DNA of 64,000 nt from Streptomyces sp. NRRL F-6676. GTDB lineage: Bacteria; Actinomycetota; Actinomycetes; Streptomycetales; Streptomycetaceae. The stretch lies in the NCBI RefSeq assembly GCF_000725625.1, contig NZ_JOHS01000011.1, positions 62,001-126,000 on the forward strand, given 5' to 3'. Under the pieces are notes generated by a model. It made no database searches. It worked only from the letters and a program-made list of their open reading frames with translations, and had not been told where the DNA came from. The number at the start of each line of letters is the position of its first letter. Positions within the stretch are counted from its first letter, which is position 1. The translations under genes and the position numbers were made by a program. Positions 24,817 through 35,054 of this stretch are shown piece by piece.

Positions 24817-26749
24817 CGATGGCCTCCTTCAGAGCCGTGGCGAGCTGTTCGGCCTTGAACGGCATGCCGTTGACCTGGTTGTACGAGTGGGCGTCCACCA
24901 GGTACTTCGCCCGGATCAGGGTGGCGAGCTGGCCGAGGTTCATCTCGGGGATCACCACCTTGTCGTACGCCCCGAGCACCGCGCCCAGGTTTTTCGGGAA
25001 GGGGTTGAGGTGGCGCAGATGGGCCTGGGCGATGTGCTCGCCGGCCATGCGCAGCCGCCGTACCGCCGCCGTGATCGGCCCGTACGTCGAGCCCCAGCCG
25101 AGCACCAGGGTGCGGGCGGCGCCGCTCGGGTCGTCCACCTCCAGGTCGGCGACCTCGACGCCGTCGACCTTGGCCTGCCGGGTGCGGACCATGAAGTCGT
25201 GGTTGGCCGGGTCGTAGGAGATGTTGCCGGTGCCGTCCTGCTTCTCGATGCCGCCGATGCGGTGTTCGAGGCCGGGCGTGCCGGGGACGGCCCAGGGACG
25301 GGCGAGGGTCTCCGGGTCGCGCTTGTACGGCCAGAACGCCTCGGTGCCGTCGTCCAGGGTGTGGTTGGGGCCCTGCGCGAACCGCACCCGCAGGTCGGGC
25401 AGCTCGTCGGGCTCCGGGATGCGCCACGGCTCGGAGCCGTTGGCGAGGTAGCCGTCGGAGAGCAGGAAGACCGGGGTGCGGTAGGTCAGCGCGATGCGGG
25501 CCGCCTCCAGGGCCGCGTCGAAGCAGTCGGCCGGGGTGCACGGGGCGACGACGGGGACCGGTGCCTCGCCGTTGCGGCCGTACATCGCCTGCAACAGGTC
25601 CGCCTGCTCGGTCTTGGTGGGCAGACCGGTGGAGGGGCCGCCGCGCTGGATGTCGACGATCAGCAGCGGCAGTTCCAGTGAGACGGCGAGCCCGATCGTC
25701 TCCGACTTCAGCGCCACACCCGGACCGGAGGTCGTGGTCACGGCGAGCGAGCCGCCGAAGGCCGCGCCCAGCGCCGCGCCGATGCCCGCGATCTCGTCCT
25801 CGGCCTGGAAGGTGCGCACGCCGAAGTTCTTGTGCTTGCTGAGCTCGTGCAGGATGTCGGAGGCCGGGGTGATCGGGTACGAGCCCAGGTACAGCGGCAG
25901 ATCCGCCTGGCGCGAGGCGGCGACCAGGCCGTAGGACAGGGCGAGGTTGCCGGAGATGTTCCGGTAGGTGCCGGTCGGGAACGCGGCCGCGGCCGGGGCC
26001 ACCTCGTAGGAGACGGCGAAGTCCTCCGTCGTCTCGCCGAAGTTCCAGCCCGCGCGGAACGCGGCGATGTTCGCCGCCGCGATGTCCGGCTTCTTGGCGA
26101 ACTTCGTCCGCAGGAACTTCTCCGTGCCCTCGGTCGGCCGGTGGTACATCCACGACAGCAGGCCCAGCGCGAACATGTTCTTGCTGCGCTCGGCCTCCTT
26201 GCGGCTGAGGCCGAACTCCTTGAGCGCCTCCACGGTGAGCGTGGTCAGCGGCACCGGGTGGATCTGGTAGCCGTCCAGCGAGCCGTCCTCCAGCGGGGAG
26301 ACGGCGTAGCCGACCTTCTGCATCGCGCGCTTGGTGAACTCGTCCGTGTTGACGATGATCTCCGCGCCGCGCGGCAGGTCGCCCACGTTCGCCTTCAGCG
26401 CCGCCGGGTTCATCGCCACCAGGACGTTCGGCGCGTCGCCCGGGGTGAGGATGTCGTGGTCGGCGAAGTGCAGCTGGAACGACGAGACGCCCGGCAGGGT
26501 CCCTGCGGGGGCGCGGATCTCGGCGGGGAAGTTCGGCAGGGTCGACAGGTCGTTGCCGAACGAAGCGGTCTCGGAGGTGAAGCGGTCGCCGGTGAGCTGC
26601 ATGCCGTCACCGGAGTCGCCCGCGAACCGGATGATCACCCGGTCGAGCCGGCGGACGTCCTTGGTGCCCGCCGGTTTGCGCTGTCCTCCCACGAGGGCCC
26701 CGTCGGCCCCGTCGGCCTGTTCCGTTGTGCTGCTGACCTTGCTGGTCAC
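24809..26749 (-). CDS. korA: 2-oxoacid:ferredoxin oxidoreductase, alpha subunit
   Basis: 646 aa, a fusion of the gamma (CoA-side; RVIIRFAGDSGDGMQLTGDR near 34) and alpha (pyrimidine-binding; LPLYLGSYPITPASDILHEL near 280) domains, as in aerobic actinobacterial KOR. GGPSTGLPTKTEQADLLQA is the family signature near 365. Pairs with KorB and needs a ferredoxin partner; none is encoded adjacent. A perfect 17-bp palindrome lies 150 bp upstream. No promoter core could be assigned with confidence. Confidence 0.92.
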
Positions 26750-26900
26750 TGAACTGGACCTCCCTCGAGGCGGCTGGCCGGGAGCGGTCGTCCCGCCGAC
26801 CTTTCCGGCACAACCCTACGTCGGTAAGGGTGGCCTTCCCTCGACCGTTCGCATGATGGACGGGGAAATGAGACCGCATGGCCTCGTGCACACCACCCTT

Positions 26901-26917
26901 GTTGACAAATTGTCAAC
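26901..26917. promoter_or_regulatory. palindromic operator-like site upstream of korA
   Basis: GTTGACAA-A-TTGTCAAC, 8-bp perfect arms about one central base, in the 186-bp gap between korA and the response regulator gene. It overlaps TTGACA on both strands, so it could combine a -35 box and an operator. Confidence 0.5.
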
Positions 26918-26935
26918 GGCGAATGCCCGCGCAGT

Positions 26936-27607
26936 CTAGGAATTCAAATAGGTCAGCACGGCCAGGACGCGACGGTGATCCCCGTCACTCGGGGACAGCC
27001 CCAGCTTCAGGAAGATGTTGCTGACGTGCTTCTCGACGGCGCCGTCGCTCACCACCAGCTGCCGCGCGACCGCGGAGTTGGTCCGCCCCTCCGCCATCAG
27101 CCCCAGCACCTCCCGCTCCCTCGGGGTGAGCCCCGCGAGCACGTCCTGCTTGCGGCTGCGGCCCAGCAACTGCGCGACCACCTCGGGGTCCAGGGCGGTA
27201 CCGCCGCGCGCCACCCGGACCACGGCGTCCACGAACTCGCGGACCTCGGCGACGCGGTCCTTGAGCAGATAGCCGACGCCCCGGCTGGAATCGGCCAGCA
27301 GTTCGGTGGCGTAACGCTCCTCGACGTACTGCGACAGCACCAGGACGCCGAGCCCGGGGTGCCTGCGCCGCAGCTCGACGGCGGCGCGCACACCCTCGTC
27401 GGTGTGGGTGGGCGGCATCCGCACATCGGCGACGACGACGTCCGGCAGCGCTCCGTCGGCGGACAGCTCGGTGATCGTCTTGATCAGCGCGTCCCCGTCG
27501 CCGACCCCGGCGACGACGTCGTGCCCCCGGTCGGTGAGCAGCCGGGTCAGCCCTTCCCGCAACAACACGGAATCCTCCGCGATCACGACCCGCACCCTGT
27601 CCTCCAC
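26936..27607 (-). CDS. NarL/LuxR-type response regulator
   Basis: 223 aa. Receiver domain [20 protein letters not shown] with the phosphoacceptor Asp in [11 protein letters not shown] and Lys in YLLKDRV; LuxR-type [23 protein letters not shown] then [20 protein letters not shown] at the C-terminus. The start is uncertain: GTG at 27607 is preferred (it begins just before the first strand); an ATG at 27649 would add a Cys/His/Gln-rich tail. Downstream in transcription of two histidine kinase genes; it has 217 bp of separate leader. Confidence 0.9.
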   Translation of the reverse strand: MEDRVRVVIAEDSVLLREGLTRLLTDRGHDVVAGVGDGDALIKTITELSADGALPDVVVADVRMPPTHTDEGVRAAVELRRRHPGLGVLVLSQYVEERYATELLADSSRGVGYLLKDRVAEVREFVDAVVRVARGGTALDPEVVAQLLGRSRKQDVLAGLTPREREVLGLMAEGRTNSAVARQLVVSDGAVEKHVSNIFLKLGLSPSDGDHRRVLAVLTYLNS

Positions 27608-27630
27608 GACGATGTACCCCCTGTGCTGCC

Positions 27631-27648
27631 TGTGCTGTGGACAGCACA
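27631..27648. promoter_or_regulatory. inverted repeat before the response regulator
   Basis: TGTGCTG-TGGA-CAGCACA, 7-bp perfect arms, 24 bp upstream of the GTG start. A candidate operator for autoregulation, or a small hairpin in the leader. Confidence 0.4.
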
Positions 27649-27676
27649 AGCATCGCAGGGGTCGGGGGCGCGCGGG

Positions 27677-27745
27677 GGCGCCCCGTCAGGGGCGCGGGAA
27701 ACCGCGCGAGCGACCACCCGCCCACCCGCACGCCCGGGGCCGAAG
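27677..27745. repeat. dispersed Streptomyces intergenic repeat
   Basis: GCGCCCCGTCAGGGGCGCGG followed by GAAACCGCGCGAGCGACCACCC, the same unit as at 355-403. The core is an inverted repeat (GCGCCCC-GTCA-GGGGCGC). It lies in the gap between the histidine kinase stop and the response regulator. Confidence 0.6.
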
Positions 27746-27824
27746 GGGCGGAGCCCCGACAGGACGGGAAGGGTAAAGGCGGCGGGGGCGAGAAAAACCA
27801 TCCCGCCCCCGCAGGGGGGAACCC

Positions 27825-29207
27825 TCAAGCCCGCCAGGGCAACTCCGCCGTCACCCTCGTGGGCCCGCCCACGGGGGAGTCCACCACCAGGATCCCGTCG
27901 ACCGCGTCCAGCCGCTCCGCCAGCCCCGCGAGCCCCGACCCCGCCCCCGCGTCGGCCCCGCCCACCCCGTCGTCCTCCACCTGCACCATCAACCGGTCCG
28001 CCACCCGCCACACATCCACGACCGCCCGCCGGGCCCCACTGTGCTTGCTGACGTTCTGCAACAGCTCGCACACCGTGAAGTACGCGATCCCCTCGATCGC
28101 CGGCGCCGGCCGCGCCGGCAGCTCGACCTCCACCCGCACCGGCACCGTGCACCGCGACGCCACCGCCGACAGCGCCGCGTCGAGCCCCCGGTCGGTCAGC
28201 ACCGCCGGGTGGATGCCGCGCGCCAGGTCCCGCAGCTCCTGCAACGCCGTCTTCACCTCGCCGTGCGCCTCCTCCACCATCCGCGCCGCCGCCCGCGGAT
28301 CCTCGGTGACCTTCTCCTTCGCCAGCCCCAGGTCCATCGCCAGCGCCACCAGCCGCGCCTGCGCCCCGTCGTGCAGATCGCGCTCGATCCGCCGCAGGTC
28401 CGCCGCCGCCGCGTCCACGACGACCCCCCGGTCCGACTCCAGCTCCACCACCCGCGCCGACAGTCGCGAGGGCCCGAGCAGCCCGTGCACCAGCACCCGG
28501 TCGACGGTGGTCAGCCCGCGCACGATCCACGGCGTGGCCATCGTGGACAACAGCCCCACCAGCGCCGTCACCGTGATCTCGAACGGGTTGTCGAGGTAGA
28601 TGCGGTGCGACTCGTCGCCGAACAGCTGGATACCGCCCTGGCCGGCCCACATCGGGAAGACCCAGAACCACAGCGGATACGTCAGCATCGCCCAGCCGTA
28701 CGCCCAGAAGCTCAGCGCGACGGCGAACGCGAACACCGCCCACGGCAGGTGCAGCAGCGCGTACAGCAGATGCCGCCACGAGGAGCCGCTGCGGAACATC
28801 GCCCCCGTCCAGGCCAGCACCCCCCGCTCCCGGGGCCGCAACGGTTCCGGCTCGCCCACGTCGAGGCCCAGCAGGGCCCGCGCCCGCGCCCGCTCCAGCG
28901 TGCCGAAGCCGCGACAGGTGGCGAGCGTCGCCGCGAGCAGCGGGACGCCGACGAAGGTGACCAGCAGACCGGCCCCGAGCGACACCATCGTCACGGCCAG
29001 CGTGAACATGATGATGCTGAGCGGGAGGCTGAGCATGAGGTACGAGAACTCGCGCAGGCTCCGCCCCTCGAACGGCGCCCGCAGCCCGGCCGGCAGCCGG
29101 TGCCGCCGCTCCCGCTCACCGGAGCCCTGCCCGTACCCGGCCCCGTACCCCTGTCCGGGGCCCTGCTCGTACCCCGCCCCGTAGCCCTGCCCGTACTGCG
29201 TGGCCAT
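27825..29207 (-). CDS. sensor histidine kinase, HisKA_3 type
   Basis: 460 aa. A Gly/Tyr/Gln-rich N-terminus (QYGQGYGAGYEQGPGQGYGA) precedes a Sensor/DUF4153-like membrane part with four or more spans; the phosphoacceptor His is in IERDLHDGAQARLVALAMDL, followed by the HATPase N-box ELLQNVSKHSGA and G1-like DDGVGGADAGAGSGLAGL. Typical NarX/DesK-like kinase partner of LuxR-type regulators. The ATG at 29207 is preferred to one at 29252. It is a close paralogue of the kinase encoded immediately upstream. Confidence 0.9.
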   Translation of the reverse strand: MATQYGQGYGAGYEQGPGQGYGAGYGQGSGERERRHRLPAGLRAPFEGRSLREFSYLMLSLPLSIIMFTLAVTMVSLGAGLLVTFVGVPLLAATLATCRGFGTLERARARALLGLDVGEPEPLRPRERGVLAWTGAMFRSGSSWRHLLYALLHLPWAVFAFAVALSFWAYGWAMLTYPLWFWVFPMWAGQGGIQLFGDESHRIYLDNPFEITVTALVGLLSTMATPWIVRGLTTVDRVLVHGLLGPSRLSARVVELESDRGVVVDAAAADLRRIERDLHDGAQARLVALAMDLGLAKEKVTEDPRAAARMVEEAHGEVKTALQELRDLARGIHPAVLTDRGLDAALSAVASRCTVPVRVEVELPARPAPAIEGIAYFTVCELLQNVSKHSGARRAVVDVWRVADRLMVQVEDDGVGGADAGAGSGLAGLAERLDAVDGILVVDSPVGGPTRVTAELPWRA

Positions 29208-29336
29208 CGCCGCCGTCCGTTCGTGTCGTCGTCGCTCCGTCACTGTGCACAAGCCTCCGCGTCCGGGGGCCGTACGGCCATGGAGCGGGTCGGCGTCCCG
29301 ATGCGGGGGTTTTCCCCACCTCCGGGCGCCCGCGGG

Positions 29337-30560
29337 TCACTTCGGGCGCGTCCCGGGACCCCGACCCGCCCCCTGCCGGTGGCCGTCCCGGTCCCACCAC
29401 GGCAGTTCCGCGGTGACCGTCGTCGGGCCGCCCTCGGGCGAGTCGACGACGAACAGTCCGTCGACCGCGCCGAGCCGGTCCGCGAGCCCCGCCATCCCCG
29501 TACCGCCGTCCAGCCGCGCCCCGCCCCGGCCGTCGTCCCACACCTGGATCAGCAGCCGGTTCTCGCTCCGCCACACGTCGACCGCCGCCGACCGCGCCCC
29601 GCTGTGCTTGCTGATGTTCTGGAGCAGCTCGGAGACGGTGAAGTAGGCGATGCCCTCGATCGCGGCCGCCGGCCGGACCGCCAGCTCGACGGCGACCTTC
29701 ACCGGCACCGTGCAGCGCGAGGCGACCGAGGACAGCGCCGCGTCCAGCCCCCGGTCGGTCAGGACCGCCGGGTGGATGCCGCGCGCCAGGTCCCGCAACT
29801 CCTGGAGGGCCAGCTTCACCTCGCCGTGCGCCTCGTCGACCATCGCCGCGGCCGCGTCCGGGTCCTCCAGCAGCTTCTCCTTGGCCAGACCGAGCCCCAT
29901 CGCCAGATTGACCAGCCGGGCCTGCGCCCCGTCGTGCAGATCGCGCTCGATCCGCCGCAGGTCCGCCGCCGCGGTGTCCACCACGAACCCGCGGTCGGAC
30001 TCCAGTTCGTGGATCCGCCGCTCCAGCTCGTCGGAGGGGGAGAGCAGCGCGCGCACCATCACCCGGTCCACATGGGTCAGCCCACGGGTGAGGAACGGCA
30101 GCACGGGCCACAGCAGGAACAGCGACACCAACGTCACGGCGAAGGTGAAGATCCCCCACGGCAGCCGTATGACGTCGTACAGCACCGTCCGCCAGCCCAC
30201 CGGGTCCGTCAGGGCCAGCCGCAGCCGACGGCTCCAGCGGCCCCCCGCCAGCACGGGCAGCGGCGTCGGCTCCGCCACCCGCACGCCGAGCAGCGCCCGC
30301 GCCCTGGCCCGCTCCACCCGGCCGAGCTGCCGGGCACCGCCCAGCCCGAGGGCCAGCAGCGGGAACCCGATCACGGTCACCGCCAGCCCCGACCCCACGG
30401 TGACCAGCGTCACCGAGTAGACGAAGCCGACGAGGGCCATCGGCAGGTTCCCCAGCAGATGCGCGATCTCCCGCCAGGTCCGCCCGGTGAGGGCGAGGCG
30501 CGGGGGCGGCAGCCGCGCGCCGTCCGCGGCGGGCCCGGCTGTTGTCAGGTGTTCCGTCAT
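29337..30560 (-). CDS. sensor histidine kinase, HisKA_3 type (paralogue)
   Basis: 407 aa, about 60-70% alike by eye to the kinase after it, sharing IERDLHDGAQARLVNLAMGL, LARGIHPAVLTDRGLDAALS and the FTVSELLQNISKHSGAR N-box, but without the Gly/Tyr/Gln-rich lead. The membrane part is again a DUF4153/Sensor-like domain with four spans. The ATG at 30560 (MTEHLTTAGP) is chosen; the frame continues upstream to 30770 into the nuo promoter region. Divergent to the nuo operon. Only one response regulator accompanies the two kinases. Confidence 0.88.
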   Translation of the reverse strand: MTEHLTTAGPAADGARLPPPRLALTGRTWREIAHLLGNLPMALVGFVYSVTLVTVGSGLAVTVIGFPLLALGLGGARQLGRVERARARALLGVRVAEPTPLPVLAGGRWSRRLRLALTDPVGWRTVLYDVIRLPWGIFTFAVTLVSLFLLWPVLPFLTRGLTHVDRVMVRALLSPSDELERRIHELESDRGFVVDTAAADLRRIERDLHDGAQARLVNLAMGLGLAKEKLLEDPDAAAAMVDEAHGEVKLALQELRDLARGIHPAVLTDRGLDAALSSVASRCTVPVKVAVELAVRPAAAIEGIAYFTVSELLQNISKHSGARSAAVDVWRSENRLLIQVWDDGRGGARLDGGTGMAGLADRLGAVDGLFVVDSPEGGPTTVTAELPWWDRDGHRQGAGRGPGTRPK

Positions 30561-30715
30561 GCCGTCAGCGTGCCGGTCGGGCGGCGGGAACGCCATGAGG
30601 AGGGCCGCCTCGGACGACCGGGGGAAAACCCCACCACGGCGGGACGCCCCCGGTCTCCCGGCCGTGCGCCGGCGCGCGCGGAGGGTACCCCGCATCTCAA
30701 GGTGTGACGGGCTGC

Positions 30716-30743
30716 TTACCGTCTCTTTAGCAGGGCCTAGACT
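30716..30743 (+). promoter_or_regulatory. candidate promoter of the nuo operon
   Basis: TAGACT (30738-30743) is a strong -10; TTACCG (30716-30721) is a fair -35 at 16 bp. A start site near 30750 leaves an 80-nt leader before the nuoA GTG. Confidence 0.5.
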
Positions 30744-30831
30744 CCCGTGCGTACGGATCGCCGGACTCACGGGAGTCCGCGAGGTGCACAGAAGTCGCAG
30801 AAGTCACGAGGTCAGGGAGCGAGGGGCGGGC

Positions 30832-31323
30832 GTGCCGGAGCCGGAACAGCCGGGACAGACGGTCGTCGTCGCGGCGGACCACTTGTCCTCCTACGTCGCG
30901 GCGGACCACTTGTCCTCCTACGTCGCGGCGGACCACTTCTCCTCCTACGTCGCGGCGGACTACTTCTCCTCCTACTCGGTCGTCGGACTGCTCGCCGTCG
31001 TGGGCGTGCTCTTCGTCGCCGTCGCCTTCGGCGCCAACCGGCTGCTGCGTCCGGCCGTGCCCACGCCCGAGAAACTCCTGACGTACGAGTGCGGCGTCGA
31101 CCCCGTCGGCGAGGGCTGGGCCCACACCCAGGTCCGCTACTACGTCTACGCGTTCCTCTACGTGATCTTCGCGGTCGACTCGATCTTCCTCTTCCCGTGG
31201 GCGACGGTGTTCGCCGCACCCGGCTACGGCGCGGCGACCCTCGTCGAGATGTTCCTCTTCCTCGGCTTCCTGGCCGTCGGACTGCTCTACGCGTACAAGA
31301 AGGGCGTCCTGACATGGACGTGA
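30832..31323 (+). CDS. nuoA: NADH-quinone oxidoreductase subunit A
   Basis: 163 aa from GTG at 30832 (GAGGGG upstream). Three membrane spans and the conserved loop [29 protein letters not shown], whose Cys is a known quinone-site marker, identify NuoA. The N-terminus is unusual: four copies of the nonapeptide VAADHLSSY (with HF/YF variants) before the first span, encoded by a 27-bp tandem repeat; a usual NuoA is 115-145 aa. First gene of a ten-gene operon; overlaps nuoB by 10 bp. Confidence 0.93.
   Translation: MPEPEQPGQTVVVAADHLSSYVAADHLSSYVAADHFSSYVAADYFSSYSVVGLLAVVGVLFVAVAFGANRLLRPAVPTPEKLLTYECGVDPVGEGWAHTQVRYYVYAFLYVIFAVDSIFLFPWATVFAAPGYGAATLVEMFLFLGFLAVGLLYAYKKGVLTWT
30868..30975 (+). 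repeat. 27-bp tandem repeat within nuoA, four copies
   Basis: Units at 30868, 30895, 30922 and 30949. The first two are identical (GTCGCGGCGGACCACTTGTC CTCCTAC); the later two change TTG to TTC and CAC to TAC. In frame, so copy number can change without breaking the gene. Confidence 0.95.
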
Positions 31324-32159
31324 CCCCCACCGCTTCCGGCGGCTCCCAGCCGGTGTTCCTGCCGGATCCCGCGCCGGCCTCCTCCGGGTCGACGGCCTCT
31401 TCCGGGCCGTCGGGCGCGCTCGAGCCCCGGCGGCTCGGCACGCTGGCGCGGCTGGCGCCCGAACCCATGAAGGTGGTCCTGAACTGGGGCCGCCGCTACT
31501 CGCTCTGGGTCTTCAACTTCGGACTCGCCTGCTGCGCCATCGAGTTCATCGCCGCGTCGATGTCCCGCCACGACTTCATGCGGCTCGGCGTGATCCCCTT
31601 CGCGCCGGGTCCCCGCCAGGCCGACCTGATGGTCGTCTCCGGCACGGTGACGGACAAGATGGCGCCCGCCGTGAAGCGGCTGTACGAGCAGATGCCCGAG
31701 CCGAAGTACGTCATCTCCTTCGGCGCCTGCTCCAACTGCGGCGGCCCGTACTGGGACTCGTACGCCGTCACCAAGGGCGTCGACCAGATCATCCCCGTCG
31801 ACGTCTACGTCCCCGGCTGCCCGCCCCGCCCGGAGGCGCTGCTCCAGGGGATCATCAAGCTCCAGGAGAAGATCGCCCGCGAGTCCCTGGGGGAGCGGTA
31901 CGGGGAGGGCCCGGGCGCCGGGCCGCGCCCGTCGACGGCCGCGCTGCGGTCGGGACTGGTACGGCCTCCGGCGGCGGCCGGGGGCACGGAGCAGGCCGGG
32001 GGTACGGAGCAGGCCGGGGACACGGAGCCGGCCGGGACCGTTGGGGGTGCCGTGAGCGGCGGGGCCGCCGGGGGTGCCGCGAGCGGCGGGGCCGCTGAGG
32101 GGTCCGAAGGCGCCGGTCGTTCCGAGGGCGCTGAGGGTTCCGGGGGAGGCGCGCGATGA
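31314..32159 (+). CDS. nuoB: NADH-quinone oxidoreductase subunit B
   Basis: 281 aa. All four N2-cluster cysteines are present: the pair in GLACCAIEF, one in GACSNCGG and one in VPGCPPRP. The core runs from about residue 50 to 205. Beyond it is a 75-residue Gly/Ala/Glu-rich tail with GGTEQAG repeats, and before it a 45-residue Pro/Ser/Ala-rich lead; both are extra to normal NuoB (about 160-185 aa). Peripheral subunit carrying the terminal cluster next to the quinone site, normally packed against NuoD, which is not encoded here. Confidence 0.93.
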   Translation: MDVTPTASGGSQPVFLPDPAPASSGSTASSGPSGALEPRRLGTLARLAPEPMKVVLNWGRRYSLWVFNFGLACCAIEFIAASMSRHDFMRLGVIPFAPGPRQADLMVVSGTVTDKMAPAVKRLYEQMPEPKYVISFGACSNCGGPYWDSYAVTKGVDQIIPVDVYVPGCPPRPEALLQGIIKLQEKIARESLGERYGEGPGAGPRPSTAALRSGLVRPPAAAGGTEQAGGTEQAGDTEPAGTVGGAVSGGAAGGAASGGAAEGSEGAGRSEGAEGSGGGAR

Positions 32160-33529
32160 CCGAGGCCGGCTGGCTGCCCGCCCCCGTCGGTGAGCTCTTC
32201 GGCCCGGACGCCACGGCCGAGGAGTCGTACGACCTCCTCACCGTCGACGTACCGCCCACCGCGTGGATCACCGCCCTGCGCACCGCCCGTGACACCCTCG
32301 GCTGCACCTACTTCGACTGGCTCAGCGCGGTCGACGAACCGGGCACCGGCTTCCGCGTCTCCGCCCACGTGGTGGCCCTCTCCCCGGTGCGGCGCCTGCT
32401 CGTCCGTACGACCGTCCCGCACGAGGCCCCCGTCCTGCCCACCGCCGTGGACGTCTACGCGGGCGCCGGCTGGCACGAGCGCGAGACCCACGAGATGTTC
32501 GGCGTCGGCTTCGAGGGCCACCCGGCCCTCGACCACCTGCTGCTCCCCGAGACCTTCGAGGGACACCCGCTGCGCAAGGACTTCGTCCTCGCCGCCCGCG
32601 TCGCCAAGGCGTGGCCGGGCGCGAAGGAGCCGGGGGAGTCGGAGCACGGCGGGCCCAAGCGCCGCCAGATGCTGCCCCCGGGCGTCCCCGACCCCAACGA
32701 GTGGGGCCCGCTGAAGGGGCAGCTCCCGGCCGCCCCGGCCCGCCCGGCACGCGGCGCCCGCGCGGCCGGCGACCGCCCCGCCCGCACCCCGGGCGAACGC
32801 CCCCCACGCCGCACCCGCACGGCGAGCCAGGGCTCGGCGAGCCAGGCCCCGGAGGCGACGGCTCCCGGCACGGCGACGCCCGACGCGACGTCGGCACCCG
32901 ACGCGACGTCGGCGACGGACGTGACGTCGGCACCCGACGCGACGACGACGCCCGACGCGACGACGACACCCGCAGGGCCGACGGAGCCGCAGCCGACGGA
33001 GGGCACCGCCCCCGCACGGCCGCCCCGCCGTGCCCGCTCGGCGGGCGAGGGCTCGGCCTCGCAGCGCCCCGGGGCCGGAGAGGAGACCCCGGCCGGCCCG
33101 CGCCGTACCCGCACCGCGAGCGGCGGCTCGGCCTCCCGGCGCACGGAGCCGGATGCCACCGGGCCGGCGGCGCTTCCGGACCGGGCGGCCGGAAGCGACA
33201 ACCCGGGCGACGGCGCGGCCCCGGCCGGGAACGCGAACCCCACCGAGGACACGAACCCCACCGGGGACACGAACCCCGCTCCCCGCAGCTCCGACGCCCC
33301 CTGGCACCACGCCCGCCCGGCCTTCGAGGACCCCACCCCCGAACCGCCCGCCGAGCCCACCGCCGAACCGCCCGCCGACACGCGCCCGGAGCAAGCCGCT
33401 CCCGGCCCGGAGCAAGCCGCTCCCGGCCCGGAGGACCGGACCTCCGCCCCGGACCGGACCTCCGCCCCGGAGAACCGGACCTCCGCCCCGGACGACGACG
33501 ACCGCCCCACCCCCGGAGGCACGCAGTGA
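32156..33529 (+). CDS. nuoC: NADH-quinone oxidoreductase subunit C with long disordered tail
   Basis: 457 aa. Residues 1-190 are Nuo[21 protein letters not shown] then [18 protein letters not shown] is the 30-kDa subunit signature. The remaining 265 residues are low complexity: [11 protein letters not shown], then [20 protein letters not shown] and [28 protein letters not shown], and [20 protein letters not shown]. There is no NuoD domain, so this is not a NuoCD fusion. Overlaps nuoB and nuoH by four bases each. Confidence 0.88.
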   Translation: MTEAGWLPAPVGELFGPDATAEESYDLLTVDVPPTAWITALRTARDTLGCTYFDWLSAVDEPGTGFRVSAHVVALSPVRRLLVRTTVPHEAPVLPTAVDVYAGAGWHERETHEMFGVGFEGHPALDHLLLPETFEGHPLRKDFVLAARVAKAWPGAKEPGESEHGGPKRRQMLPPGVPDPNEWGPLKGQLPAAPARPARGARAAGDRPARTPGERPPRRTRTASQGSASQAPEATAPGTATPDATSAPDATSATDVTSAPDATTTPDATTTPAGPTEPQPTEGTAPARPPRRARSAGEGSASQRPGAGEETPAGPRRTRTASGGSASRRTEPDATGPAALPDRAAGSDNPGDGAAPAGNANPTEDTNPTGDTNPAPRSSDAPWHHARPAFEDPTPEPPAEPTAEPPADTRPEQAAPGPEQAAPGPEDRTSAPDRTSAPENRTSAPDDDDRPTPGGTQ

Positions 33530-34494
33530 ACGACGCCCTCGACGTCGCCCTGCGACTCCTCGTCGTCTTCGTCGTCTTCCTGACCTTCCCCCTGATCGTC
33601 GGCCAGACCGAGCACAAGGTGATGGCCCACATGCAGGGCCGCCTCGGCCCCATGTACGCCGGCGGCTTCCACGGCTGGGCCCAACTCGTCGCCGACGGCG
33701 TGAAGTTCGCCCAGAAGGAGAACGTCGTCCCGGCCGACGCCGACCGCCGTGTCTTCCAGCTCGCCCCGGCCGTCGCGCTGCTGCCCTACCTCCTCGTCCT
33801 GCTGGTCATCCCGGTCGGCCCCGGCGAGGGGGCCGTCGGCCAGGCCGTCGACGCGGGCATCTTCTTCGTGCTCGCCGTCATGGGCATCGGCGTCCTCGGC
33901 TCGCTCATGGCCGGCTGGGCCTCCGCCAACAAGTACTCCCTCCTCGGCGGCCTGCGCACCGCCGCGCAGCTCCTGTCCTACGAACTCCCGATGCTGCTCA
34001 CCGCGGCCTCCGTGGCGATGGCGGCCGGCACCGTCTCGCTCACCGGCATCCTCGACGCCTTCGAGTGGTGGTGGCTGCCCTGGCAGATCGTCGGCGCGCT
34101 GGTCTTCTTCGTCGCCGGACTGGCCGAACTCCAGCGCCCCCCGTTCGACATGCCCGTCGCCGACTCGGAGATCATCTTCGGCGCGTACACCGAGTACACC
34201 GGCCTGCGCTTCGCCCTGTTCCTCCTCGCCGAGTACGCCGGCATCGTCGTCCTGTGCGGTCTGACCACCGTCCTCTTCCTGGGCGGCTGGCACGGCCCCT
34301 GGGGCGCCGACGGCCTCGGCTGGGTCTGGACCCTGCTCAAGACCGCCGTCCTCGCCTTCGTCGTCATCTGGCTCCGCGTCACCTACCCCCGGCTGCGCGA
34401 GGACCAGTTGCAGAAGCTCTCCTGGACCGTCCTCGTCCCCCTCGCCCTCGCCCAGATCGCCCTCACCGGCGTCGTCAAGGTGGTGATCTCCTGA
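33526..34494 (+). CDS. nuoH: NADH-quinone oxidoreductase subunit H
   Basis: 322 aa, GTG start overlapping the nuoC stop (GTGA). Eight membrane spans; the quinone-tunnel loops include [20 protein letters not shown] with DGVKFAQKE, and [20 protein letters not shown] with [18 protein letters not shown], the classic NuoH loops with their invariant Glu and Arg residues. Links the membrane arm to the NuoB/I side. Confidence 0.95.
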   Translation: MNDALDVALRLLVVFVVFLTFPLIVGQTEHKVMAHMQGRLGPMYAGGFHGWAQLVADGVKFAQKENVVPADADRRVFQLAPAVALLPYLLVLLVIPVGPGEGAVGQAVDAGIFFVLAVMGIGVLGSLMAGWASANKYSLLGGLRTAAQLLSYELPMLLTAASVAMAAGTVSLTGILDAFEWWWLPWQIVGALVFFVAGLAELQRPPFDMPVADSEIIFGAYTEYTGLRFALFLLAEYAGIVVLCGLTTVLFLGGWHGPWGADGLGWVWTLLKTAVLAFVVIWLRVTYPRLREDQLQKLSWTVLVPLALAQIALTGVVKVVIS

Positions 34495-35054
34495 TGTCCC
34501 CCCTTCCCGGCGCAGGACTGGCCAAGGGGCTGGCCGTCACCCTGCGCACGATGACGAAGAAGACCGTCACCGCGCAGTACCCGGACGCCCAGCCCGAACT
34601 CCCGCCCCGCAGCCGCGGCGTGATCGGACTGTTCGAGGAGAACTGCACGGTCTGCATGTTGTGCGCCCGCGAGTGCCCGGACTGGTGCATCTACATCGAC
34701 TCCCACAAGGAGACGGTCCCGCCGGCCGCCCCCGGGGGCCGCGAACGCAGCCGCAACGTCCTCGACCGCTTCGCCATCGACTTCTCCCTGTGCATGTACT
34801 GCGGTATCTGCATCGAGGTCTGTCCTTTCGACGCCCTGTTCTGGTCCCCGGAGTTCGAGTACGCCGAGACCGACATCCGCGACCTCACCCACGAGCGCGA
34901 CAAGCTCCGCGAGTGGATGTGGACCGTCCCGGCCCCGCCCGCCCTCGACCTCGGCGCGGAGGAGCCAAAGGAGATCGCCGCCGCCCGCAAGACCGCCGAC
35001 AAACTCGCGACCGCCCTGGCCGAGGCACCCACCCCGCAGGAAGGCGAGTCGTGA
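34494..35054 (+). CDS. nuoI: NADH-quinone oxidoreductase subunit I
   Basis: 186 aa with two [4Fe-4S] motifs: [12 protein letters not shown] near 53 and [16 protein letters not shown] near 99. These are clusters N6a/N6b. Overlaps nuoH by one base (TGATG). In complexes lacking NuoEFG, NuoI is the natural place for a soluble ferredoxin to donate electrons. The C-terminal 40 residues are charged and helical. Confidence 0.95.
   Translation: MSPLPGAGLAKGLAVTLRTMTKKTVTAQYPDAQPELPPRSRGVIGLFEENCTVCMLCARECPDWCIYIDSHKETVPPAAPGGRERSRNVLDRFAIDFSLCMYCGICIEVCPFDALFWSPEFEYAETDIRDLTHERDKLREWMWTVPAPPALDLGAEEPKEIAAARKTADKLATALAEAPTPQEGES

Noticed and set aside
32156..33529. NuoC-NuoD fusion, suggested by the length of 457 aa
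   Set aside because: The C-terminal half is low-complexity repeats with none of the NuoD motifs.
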